60,575 bases of DNA from Lentisphaerales bacterium (GTDB taxonomy: Bacteria > Verrucomicrobiota > Kiritimatiellia > JAUXFM01): assembly GCA_030622955.1 (NCBI GenBank), contig JAUXFM010000003.1:1-60575 (forward strand). Reading direction: 5' to 3'. Below, piece by piece: positions 9,652 to 18,900 of the stretch. The number at the start of each line of letters is the position of its first letter. Position 1 is the stretch's first letter. The notes below the pieces were generated by a model. It saw only the letters and a list, made by a program, of their open reading frames with translations. It had not been told where the DNA came from and made no database searches. The translations under genes were made by a program, and so were the position numbers.

Positions 9652-10602
9652 TTAATCGACCGGATGGGCGGACATTGTCTTCTTAATCTTTCCCTTGCCT
9701 TCAAGCGGCTTGCAGTAAGCGACCTTCTCTTTAACCTTTGTTACTTCGATCTTGCCGATCGTGGTCATGTCGCTGTCGAGTACTTCGCCCGTATCGGGGT
9801 CAACAACATCTTCAACTTCACCGACCTCGAATGTGTCGCCAATGGCCACACCTTCGCGCGATCCGCGATTGATCATGATCCTGTCGCCCTTGGCAAGCAC
9901 GATCGTTGCTTCCCAGGGAATCTTCTCCAGCTGCTTGATCAGGAACTGAACTCCCTGCGCAACGGCATGTTCGCAGGCCTTGCCGACATTGTCTTTCCTG
10001 AAGCCACCGAGATCACCCGTGAGTCCGCCGAGTTTGGAACCGCTGTATCCGAGGGAAAGTCCGCGTTTGCCGCTCTTGCCGACAACTTTCGTGGATGCTT
10101 TCACCTGGCCGGTTTCTGAGTCGACGAGGTACATTGTGATATTGACCTCACCCTTGCCGCTTGATCCCCCGAGGCTGATGCCTTTGTATCTGAGACCGCC
10201 ACCGGTACCTGAGGTGTTGTTCTCCACGTGTGTTACGGAACCCTTGACGAGGAGCTGTGCGGGCGTCATGCGACCGATCTTGGCCGATTTCTTCCCCTTG
10301 GCCGTTCTGCCGCTGGCAACGAGATCCTGCTCATTCATGGCCTCCTTGCGCATTTCTGGATCGCCCAGCACGATAAACCATCCTGACTCGTGCAATGCGT
10401 GAGTCATGATATCGGAAAAGCCGTCACCGACGTTCCATTTTCCGGACCAGTTGGCCTTGTTCTCAAACTTGGCAACGGTTATCGAGTAACGAAGGTTACC
10501 TTCCGGTTTGGGAAGAGTTATTGCCGCATCCTGACCTATGCCGGATGTTATGCAGCCGGTTGTTATGATCGTGACAAGTACTACCAGGGCGAGTTTATTC
10601 AT
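9652..10602 (-). CDS. CsgG/HfaB-like lipoprotein
   Basis: 316 aa; lipobox 'TTGC'; 'ITVAKFENKANWSGKWNVGDGFSDIMTHALHESGWFIVLGDPEMRKEAMNEQDL' resembles the CsgG family. Confidence 0.75.
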   Translation of the reverse strand: MNKLALVVLVTIITTGCITSGIGQDAAITLPKPEGNLRYSITVAKFENKANWSGKWNVGDGFSDIMTHALHESGWFIVLGDPEMRKEAMNEQDLVASGRTAKGKKSAKIGRMTPAQLLVKGSVTHVENNTSGTGGGLRYKGISLGGSSGKGEVNITMYLVDSETGQVKASTKVVGKSGKRGLSLGYSGSKLGGLTGDLGGFRKDNVGKACEHAVAQGVQFLIKQLEKIPWEATIVLAKGDRIMINRGSREGVAIGDTFEVGEVEDVVDPDTGEVLDSDMTTIGKIEVTKVKEKVAYCKPLEGKGKIKKTMSAHPVD

Positions 10603-11095
10603 GACACCTCCGATTGTTGTATTATGCGTATCTGATGAATCTTTGTTAGCCTACGAGCATCAGAAATGCAACCACAAAAGGCCAAGCGCTCCAAGTAATT
10701 GGCAACGCAGGGCCAATGCGCTAGCCTCGGGAGCACAGGACCTTGAATATTGAATATAGCTTTTCCGGCTGCTTCTTGAGTTTTGGCAGCTTCGCGCTCA
10801 ATTCAGCATCATGACTCAGAGACGTGCGCAGCGCTTTCCTCTGTTTTGCAATCGATGAATCGCTCTTGCACCCATAGTAGTGAAAGAATAAGAATCGGGT
10901 CTAAACACTCAACAATCCGCTCCTTGCCTGATTCATCAGGCGCAAGACCTTTCGGCTTTCCTTCGATTCTTTCTCAAAACATCTTTCTTGCGTCAACCCT
11001 GTTGTCCAGTTTCATGTATGACCCTGTACGCAGGTAATACGACGATCTGAGGCGTTTAGCTGATTGCCGGAATGATCTCTTCCTGCAGCCTTCCC

Positions 11096-11863
11096 TCAAT
11101 GCCCCTCTTCAATCGTACCCACAGTAATACGCAGGTCTTCGCGCCTCTGGATGCGGTCGATCCGGCCGTCGACCAGATAGATGACGCGGTCGGAAACGCT
11201 GAGCATCTTATGGTCATGAGTGGCGGTGATGACCGTTACCCCGAAATCATCCTTGAGCCCGCTGAGCATCTCGATGATTTCTTCGCCCGTCTTAAGGTCG
11301 AGGTTGCCAGTCGGTTCGTCAGCGAGAAGAATTGCCGGATCGTTTGCCAGTGCACGTGCAACGGCAACACGCTGCTGCTGACCACCGGAGAGCTGAGTTG
11401 GCTTATTGAGTAACCTGTGCCCCAGTCCGACCTTCTGCAGGAGATCGGCGGCCTTGTCCTGTGCATCTGCTTCGGGCATGCCCGAGAAAAGCATCGGGAG
11501 CATGACGTTTTCGAGGGCCGACTGCACAGGGATCAGATTGAAGGTTTGGAAAATATAGCCGATCTTGTGACATCTCAGCCATGCGAGCTCGAAGGCATCG
11601 AGCGATGCAATGTCCACTTCATCGATAAAGACCTGTCCGTAATTGGGCTTGTCCAATCCGCCAATCATGTTGAAGAAAGTTGTCTTGCCGGAACCTGACG
11701 GCCCCATGATGGAGATATACTCTCCACGCTTGATGGAGAGCGTACAGCCGCGCAATGCGTGCACTTCTTCACCACCGAGTTTAAAAACCTTCTTAACATC
11801 CACTGCGCGCACCACATTGGCCGCAAGCAAGTGATCATCAGAATTCTTTGCCCTATCGTTCAT
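11096..11863 (-). CDS. ABC transporter ATP-binding protein, LolD/MacB-like
   Basis: 255 aa; Walker A 'GPSGSGKTT'; signature 'LSGGQQQRVAVARAL'; 'ILLADEPTGNLD'; 'ATHDHKM'. Confidence 0.95.
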   Translation of the reverse strand: MNDRAKNSDDHLLAANVVRAVDVKKVFKLGGEEVHALRGCTLSIKRGEYISIMGPSGSGKTTFFNMIGGLDKPNYGQVFIDEVDIASLDAFELAWLRCHKIGYIFQTFNLIPVQSALENVMLPMLFSGMPEADAQDKAADLLQKVGLGHRLLNKPTQLSGGQQQRVAVARALANDPAILLADEPTGNLDLKTGEEIIEMLSGLKDDFGVTVITATHDHKMLSVSDRVIYLVDGRIDRIQRREDLRITVGTIEEGH

Positions 11864-11866
11864 TTG

Positions 11867-12556
11867 TTATACCTCCAAACGCATTGCGCTGATCGGTTCC
11901 ATCCTGGCAGCCAGCCAGGCCGGGTAGAGTGCACCGAACACCGTTAGAAGCGTGCCTGCCAGCAGGCAGATGCCCACACGCTTTATGATTCCAACCACGG
12001 GTACGAGTCCTGTCATCGCCGATCCATAAGTAAGTGATCCTTCGCCCAGCGCGAGTGACAGGCCCATTATGATGCCCAGTGACGTGCCGACCAGTCCCTG
12101 GAACATGCTCTCGAACAGGAATAGCTCAACAACGAGTTTATCGAGTGCCCCCAGGCATTTCATGGTGCCAATTTCGCGGAAACGCTCGGTGACACTCAAG
12201 AGCATGGAGTTAAGGACGCCAACAAAGCTGACAAGCAGCGCCAGCCCGACCATCCAGCGTGTCTGGGTCTTGGCATCTTCGCTGTTGATGGTGAGTTTGC
12301 CGTCACGCTGAAGCTGTTCAATCTGATGCTGATTGGCTTTGCCGGCGATGTTCTTGGCGATTGCATCGGAGCAGAGTATGTAGGACAGAAACGAGATGGC
12401 CAGGATGATCCCGCTGGTGACCAGCAGGGATCGGCCTAGTCGGACGCGGATATTCTGCCAGGCGATCTTTATAGCATTCGAAACAGGAAGCTGCACCTGG
12501 CGCCCGATTTTCTTCCTGTGCCGGTTATCGTCCAGTATTGTGTTTTCTTTATTCAT
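11867..12556 (-). CDS. ABC transporter permease, FtsX-type, with very short extracytoplasmic segment
   Basis: 229 aa; 'AWQNIRVRLGRSLLVTSGIILAISFL'; 'LNSMLLSVTERFREIGTMKCLGAL'; 'GALYPAWLAARMEPISAMR'. Confidence 0.88.
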   Translation of the reverse strand: MNKENTILDDNRHRKKIGRQVQLPVSNAIKIAWQNIRVRLGRSLLVTSGIILAISFLSYILCSDAIAKNIAGKANQHQIEQLQRDGKLTINSEDAKTQTRWMVGLALLVSFVGVLNSMLLSVTERFREIGTMKCLGALDKLVVELFLFESMFQGLVGTSLGIIMGLSLALGEGSLTYGSAMTGLVPVVGIIKRVGICLLAGTLLTVFGALYPAWLAARMEPISAMRLEV

Positions 12557-12927
12557 TTTGCTTTCTTCTTGTCTACTTCTACGGCCACCAGCCCGCGGCC
12601 TATCAGTGTCTTCAAAAAAGTGGTAACGGACAATTCTGCCTCAGCCATCGCGAGGTTATGGTCTACGGCGAAATTCTTGATAATCTCTCGCACCGTGCTC
12701 TTTCCGTTACAGGCTTCATATACTTCCCACCCGTAGGCATCCAACTCAAAACTGACCGTGGCATTCTCGGGCGCACCCAGCACACGCTGCCACTTTGGCC
12801 GTGCCGCAGTGTACGTCAACCTGACTCCGCCTTTTTCGATCTCCTCTTTCTTCGTAACCGGGGCCTGAAAAGGCCGGCTCTGAAAAACCTGTTCGCGCGT
12901 GAGTTTCGGCTTCTTCTGCGCGAACAT
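12553..12927 (-). CDS. PqqD-like (RRE-type fold) protein
   Basis: 'VSFELDAYGWEVYEACNGKSTVREIIKNFAVDHNLAMAEAELSVTTFLKTLIGRGLV' matches the PqqD-like pattern; ATG at 12927 preferred over the TTG used by the ORF caller. Confidence 0.7.
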   Translation of the reverse strand: MFAQKKPKLTREQVFQSRPFQAPVTKKEEIEKGGVRLTYTAARPKWQRVLGAPENATVSFELDAYGWEVYEACNGKSTVREIIKNFAVDHNLAMAEAELSVTTFLKTLIGRGLVAVEVDKKKAK

Positions 12928-12929
12928 CT

Positions 12930-13871
12930 TCAGTTCTGCCCGTTTCTCATTGCCCAATTCATTTCGGCAATAGCCCTGGCGACAATACCTTCAGGTGCCT
13001 CTTTCTTCGCATCGTATTCTGCCATGAAAATGCGATCATCTTCGACGTCATGCACGGCCATCGCAACGCTCGTGCGCGAGGCGATCATGCCCAGTGGCAC
13101 CGGCAGTCTCTTCTTCCCGCATCGACGGATTCCGGAACAGGCATGGCCGTTCCTTTCAATCCTGCAGGGAGCAGGCTTGCCGTTCGTCCTGAATGATCTG
13201 TGTTCCTTGAAAGGTTTCAATTCCTGCCATCGCTCGATGGGGCGCCGGGAAAGAGCCAGTCCTGCGGGATAGACCTGGCGCAACGTTAGCGATTTGCTCT
13301 CTTTCGCATCGAGCTTAATGGTGATATCGCCGAGCTCGAGTTTCCACGTCTTGAGCGTGAAGCCGGCCGGGATCTTGAAGCTTGCACCGAATACGGCAAT
13401 AGGCATTGCTTCATTCGCCCGGAAAGCTTTGAGGGATGGGATGATCCGTTTTTCTATCCATTTGCCGGTCTTGCCATCCTTCATCCTCGCGACAAGTTCA
13501 AGCATGAGTTCGGCTTTCGGGGCGTAGCCATACCACACTGCCCTTGCAGTTCCTTCTTTCCCGGTAAGCCAGGAGCAGTGTCTGAAATCCGTGGCGCTCG
13601 GACAGGATTTCGACAGTGATAGGTTGTTTCGCTTCTCTTTCTTGGTCCGGCGCGCTATGGCGCGGTCGGGCCTGAACCTGCGCGTGTCGGGCCTGATCCA
13701 TTTGACCTGGATGCAGGGCCCATCGGAATTTCCAATGACCATGGTGCCGCGCAGCCATTCTCCCTCGATGCGCAATGGCCGCCAGTCAGCCGGCACGGAT
13801 ACCTGCCAGCCCATCCAGGCAAGCTCGACCCACTCCGTTTTCCCTGCGGTCTCTTTGTGTTTCTTCTCCAT
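12930..13871 (-). CDS. Conserved-looking protein of unknown function with two similar lobes
   Basis: 313 aa ORF between the OPT-like and PqqD-like genes; 'WQVSVPADWRPLRIEGEWLRGTMVIG' and 'ASFKIPAGFTLKTWKLELGDITIKL' look like repeated lobes. Confidence 0.7.
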   Translation of the reverse strand: MEKKHKETAGKTEWVELAWMGWQVSVPADWRPLRIEGEWLRGTMVIGNSDGPCIQVKWIRPDTRRFRPDRAIARRTKKEKRNNLSLSKSCPSATDFRHCSWLTGKEGTARAVWYGYAPKAELMLELVARMKDGKTGKWIEKRIIPSLKAFRANEAMPIAVFGASFKIPAGFTLKTWKLELGDITIKLDAKESKSLTLRQVYPAGLALSRRPIERWQELKPFKEHRSFRTNGKPAPCRIERNGHACSGIRRCGKKRLPVPLGMIASRTSVAMAVHDVEDDRIFMAEYDAKKEAPEGIVARAIAEMNWAMRNGQN

Positions 13872-13934
13872 TTTCCCTATCCAATTCCAAAACTCTGCAT
13901 GCTGCTACTCGCTGTGTTTTTTCGGCTGTTTCAA

Positions 13935-15932
13935 TTACATCGGCAGTTTAATCACGCTCTTAGCCATCAGAACAAAGCCAAGTCCAAGCATCATTGCTAA
14001 CCCCATGCCGGCAGCAAACCCGGCAGCGAAGACGATGCGGTATCTTGGCCAGTTATCGCCGAATTTCTTTTTAAAGACATACCTGCCGAGTAACGCGCCA
14101 ATAAACATCGGGATGATGCCCTGCGGCAGCGACTGGTCCAAGCCCCGGATGATTCCGTAAACCAGGAAGATCGGCAGGTTGAAATGGTTAAGCACCCAGA
14201 ACACGGCCATCGCCATGCCAAACCCTGACAACAACACTGGCAACTTGAATGCCTCACGGAACGGTGCGGCCGCTTCGCCCGGCATCGTTGCAGACCACAG
14301 AAGTCCTTGTTGATATGCGTTCAGTTCCCAGAACTCATTTGCATAAGGAAACATCTCGCTAGGCACATTGCCTATCGACCAGATGAACTGGCTGAAAGCC
14401 ACCATGCCAATAGCCATTATCGGGAACAGAACCAGTTCCGCCTTCATGAGCGAAGTAAACTTGGTCCCCGTAAGCTGCGTGGTCCTGAAGAAGACGGCCT
14501 GTCTCGCATAGTCATGGAACGGGACAGGCGCCACCCAGATCGCTGCGCCCTTGTAGCCCGCGAGGATGAAGGTCGCTTCCCGCATATACGGAATTGGCAG
14601 CTGCCTGCCCACCATGCCTTCCATTCGAGTTGACACGTAACTTATGAAAGGCGTGTAGATGAATCCGTAGAAGACAAGAAGCAGTAGCGGAAATTTCGGG
14701 CCCATGAGCGGACCTGACATATGATTCACGAGGTAATAGGTGAGTCCAATGTAGACCGTTGTTGAGAAGAAATATATTCCCAGCCCGGCCCAAATCGGGA
14801 TATCGCCACGTCCCGCCGGGGGCTTGAAGAGCTTGCCCCATTCCATCTTCGGTTTACCCGCAGCATCCATATCGGCACGTTTCTTCCGGAAGCTGCTGGT
14901 CACATGCCATAGGCCGATGGCCGCAACAGCCAGGCTGAGTCCAATCGTGAAACTGAAATAGAAATCCATCACGTTGGCCTGGATGGTCTTAATCCCGCCA
15001 ATGCCCGGCTCCCAGTTCGTCAGGACACCGGCATGATAGAGAATCGGGTTGAATATCATTGTAAAGATGAGCCCGATGAAACTACCCATCATCGCCCAGA
15101 ACGGCATGACCATACCCGTCACGACAAGGCCCAGGTTGAAGCTGATCATGAACGGCATGGCCGGCATGATTCCTTCCGTGTAGTTCGTAATATCAATGAA
15201 CGGGATCGGTATAATACTCAACGGCTTTGAGAAGATCGCACCTGTGATATTGGGCAATGCCAGGTAGATCATACCGAAGGCGATACCCCCCATCCCGCCA
15301 AAGGCAAACGTACGCCAGCGCCATGTTTCCCGCTGGCTGGACGCATCAGCCAGAGCCGTAATACCCATCGCGCCGACCGGCGCCATGGGGAACGGCAGCC
15401 GCTCAACATCGGACGTGAGTCGGAACATGACGTAGCCCAGTCCAAAATGGTCCAATCGAGTAAGGAATCTCGTGAGAACCATGAGGCCGATAGGCACCAG
15501 CCATTCCGGGATGAAGAAATCCCTCAAGGCCAAGACGTCCGGGTCACGTGGCGCGTACCAGCCGGGAATATACTCGATGATTCCCATCTTGCGGAGTTCT
15601 TCGCTCTGTACAATGAACTGTCGCCAGAGCAGGCCACCCGTAGAGGAGATCACAGCTCCACACATATACGACAAGATGAAAAGCTCGGGTTTCTTGAGTT
15701 TCGTGAAGGCGCGACGACAGATCTCAACATAGAGGATCACTGTGACCCAGCGTGCAGCAGGCCCCATCTGCAGGCCGGCAACAAGCTGCATGTATTTCTG
15801 GGCCGGCGCCATGAAGAGGCCAACGAACACAGCCATGATCACCGTTCGCCAACTGAAGCCCTCCTCGTAGGAATCCGGCTCCGCCATGATATTGCGAAAC
15901 TCTTGAATCTCTTTGTCTTCGCGCATTGCCAT
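13935..15932 (-). CDS. Large polytopic membrane protein, OPT-transporter-like (DUF6784/6785 type)
   Basis: 665 aa with many TM segments; similar in size and pattern to the gene at 21209-23284; family assignment from memory. Confidence 0.75.
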   Translation of the reverse strand: MAMREDKEIQEFRNIMAEPDSYEEGFSWRTVIMAVFVGLFMAPAQKYMQLVAGLQMGPAARWVTVILYVEICRRAFTKLKKPELFILSYMCGAVISSTGGLLWRQFIVQSEELRKMGIIEYIPGWYAPRDPDVLALRDFFIPEWLVPIGLMVLTRFLTRLDHFGLGYVMFRLTSDVERLPFPMAPVGAMGITALADASSQRETWRWRTFAFGGMGGIAFGMIYLALPNITGAIFSKPLSIIPIPFIDITNYTEGIMPAMPFMISFNLGLVVTGMVMPFWAMMGSFIGLIFTMIFNPILYHAGVLTNWEPGIGGIKTIQANVMDFYFSFTIGLSLAVAAIGLWHVTSSFRKKRADMDAAGKPKMEWGKLFKPPAGRGDIPIWAGLGIYFFSTTVYIGLTYYLVNHMSGPLMGPKFPLLLLVFYGFIYTPFISYVSTRMEGMVGRQLPIPYMREATFILAGYKGAAIWVAPVPFHDYARQAVFFRTTQLTGTKFTSLMKAELVLFPIMAIGMVAFSQFIWSIGNVPSEMFPYANEFWELNAYQQGLLWSATMPGEAAAPFREAFKLPVLLSGFGMAMAVFWVLNHFNLPIFLVYGIIRGLDQSLPQGIIPMFIGALLGRYVFKKKFGDNWPRYRIVFAAGFAAGMGLAMMLGLGFVLMAKSVIKLPM

Positions 15933-15938
15933 GTTGTC

Positions 15939-18900
15939 TTATACCTTTGCCAGCAACTCATCGCCCTGTTCGATGAACGCCACGAGGCTCTTGGCCTCAA
16001 GCTTGCGCCATCCCAATAGCTGACGACGCAGATCGCCCAGGAACATCTTATTAAGCCGGCGCCAGCTCGTCAGCTGACCGGATCCGTGTGTGAGTTCGAC
16101 CCTGATCTCGTAAACATCTTCTTCCTCGAGCAGATCTGAAATGGTCAGCCTGAGATTCTGACGCACACCAAAATCGTAAGGTGAGAGCCAGACGGTACTG
16201 GTCACGACAATGGTACGACAACCGTCCTCAACAGCTTCCTTCAACCCGATACTGTCTGCCGTGAAATTGCCGATGTTACCGTCCTTATGCGCATCGAAGA
16301 ACTCGTAAAGAAACGCACCTATACCCGCTGCCGTTCTTGCCGTGGCAGTGAACGGCAGGGCATCCTTTATCATGTAACCGTTTGGAATGACTTCTGGCGC
16401 TGGTACTATCCAGGTCATCTTGTTCGACGGCGTTGCGACTTTGCCCGCCAGGTAGGCAGGGACCAGTGATGATGCGACAACGATCACAAGGACCAGCGAC
16501 ATCGTAATTATCGCCTGGGTGCCACCGAAGTTAAGCGTGATGCCACCCATCCATCCGAGTGCGCTGAACACTTTGGCCAGACCCTGTCCGGCGACATATC
16601 CAAAGATCGATCCGAGCAATCCGTAGGTGATCGCTTCGGCTAGGAACAGAACGCCGACATGGACCGGTGCCAGGCCGAGACTCGTATAGATATAGATTTC
16701 CCGTTCACGTTCGGCAAGCGAACTCAGCATCGTATTGAAGATGATGAATCCTGCGATAAGCAGCGGGATCAGCACGCTCTTGGGCGCCTTGGGTGCGAGT
16801 GGGCGCGCCGCCACAACACGTACCTCCTTGACCCCAGTGTAGTAGATCGGGAACGAGAGCCTGTTCGAGAGCTTCATGGCGAAATTACGCGCCTCTTCTG
16901 CTGAACCCATGGGAATTGCCAGGTTACGTAACGTGCAATCCTTCTTCTCACGGACCATGTCCGCAGGTAGAACGATGATCTTGCTGCTCTCCAGTGCGCG
17001 CACGGAGGAATCTTCTTCTCCCAGCGCGCCTGAGGCCATCTGGATGAATGCCGACTCCGTATCCGAACGAGCCGTCTTGCTACGCTCATCACTGTCCATC
17101 GACGAGTAGTCGGGCGGCAGCATACTGCGTCCATCAAGCCGCATCATCTTTTCATCAAAATCTGTTGAAGAGAATGTTGCGATCAGTTCGATAGCGCTGT
17201 CGCCAACAACAACCATATCGCCAGGCTTAACATCCAGCTCCCTGGCAGTATCTTCGGCGAGGTAGCAGCCGCCATTCTCCGCGAACTTGTCCCAATCAGA
17301 ACAAACGGTTTTTACTGCCGAAACTTCCGATTCAGCCGCGGAAAGGCCGAGGCCGGACATGAGCTGTATCTGCTTCCCAGTTACCGGGTTGCGTACGTTC
17401 AGGCGCCATTCCGTATCGGAATAGACTGACCACCAGTACCGAGGCGCTATCGCGAGATCTTTGCCCGTCGTCGTGCCCAGGGTACGCAGCGCCTGGTCGG
17501 GCATCGGACGGTCGGCTGGCTGGCGGATCAACACAGCATGGTTGTCGAAAGGTTTATTGATGCTGTATTCTTTCTTGCCTTCGTAAGTGCTCGCAGACAT
17601 GAAACAGAGCAGGGAGAAGGTGATCAGGACGATCGTCATGCCTGTCAGGATTGTGCGGAGCTTGCGTTTGCGCATGTTGGCGATCCCGAGTCGCATGGCC
17701 GTAGACAGAAGGCCGAGCCTGGAAGTTTTGGCGCTAATCGACTCGGCCATGCTGCTGCGCATTCTCTCCAGCTCGTTTTCGAACTTGGAGAATATGACCG
17801 AGATGGTCAGAATGCTCATGGAGATGATGCCAAACGCCATCACAATCATGACCGGCAGGCTGCTCATCTTGAAAGCCGGATGAAATGCGAACAGCATTGC
17901 GGCCATTACGGCGAAGATCATGAATCCGCCAAAGATCTGCTTGTAGACATGGCCCGATGCAAAGAGCAGTCGTTCCATGGCGTAGGAGAACGGAATCAGT
18001 GCCAGTAGAAGGAAGATCGCACCGCGGATGACGTCATCGGCTGTTTTCCTGACGGTCTGATAGGCCCGGATCTCATTGGCCAGTGCGGCGGTGGAGGCCC
18101 GGAAGAATTCCCTCCCATCGTTCTTTGCGAGGGCTTCATCTGCGAGTGCCAGTTCCGCCTTGGTCCGTTTCTGGAGTTCTTCAATTGGCTTACTGACAAT
18201 ACCGGCTTTCTTGTAGTCAGATACGCGCCTGGCATCGAGATTATAGAAATCTTGCGCAGCGGCATAGAAAGGATGGGCGCCGATATTTGAGCCCTTGAAG
18301 CCCCGGAGTGTCTGGCGAATGGATTTGCCTTCGGCTTCCTCGCTGGGCATGACATTGGCAAATATCATGCGGTTACCCACAGAACCCGCACGGAGCAGAA
18401 CCTGCCACGATGTATCAGGCTCAACGTAGATGTTGATTATGTCACGGTAGAGATCTGCGTTGATGCGCTTAGGTGGTCCGCGTTTTGCATCCAGGACCGT
18501 CATGTCCGGGAGTTCAGAAAGGAAGCGCGGATCGAAGAAACCGGGGATCGTAACACCCTCACAGGTGAACACGACCCCACGCAGCGCCTCGGGAGCACCT
18601 TCCCGCCTGCGATTCATGGTGAGCTTGACCCCCTTGCCGCCTTCGCTCTTGTTGATTGCCCTCGACACGCGGCCATCTTCCTCGATCGCGTACGCCATCA
18701 TCATCAGGTTGCGCATGCTCCCGTGGCCCGACCCTCCGGAAATACCATCAATGACAAATTGTCCGTCGGGGCCCGTCCTGACGAATTCGAGATGCCGCAA
18801 TCCCGGTACCGGGTTGAGGAAACTCACATATTTCTTGGACTTGTTGGCAGGCACCATGGTTGTTACGTAGCCGGACATGGGGATACGAGCAACAGGTTCT

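Noticed and set aside
10783-11037. 84-aa plus-strand ORF between CsgG-like and ABC genes
   Set aside because: No recognisable domain, no RBS, low-complexity Ser-rich translation; region looks intergenic or decayed.
12538-13272. 244-aa plus-strand ORF
   Set aside because: Antisense to the PqqD-like and two-lobed protein genes, which have better protein character and operon context.
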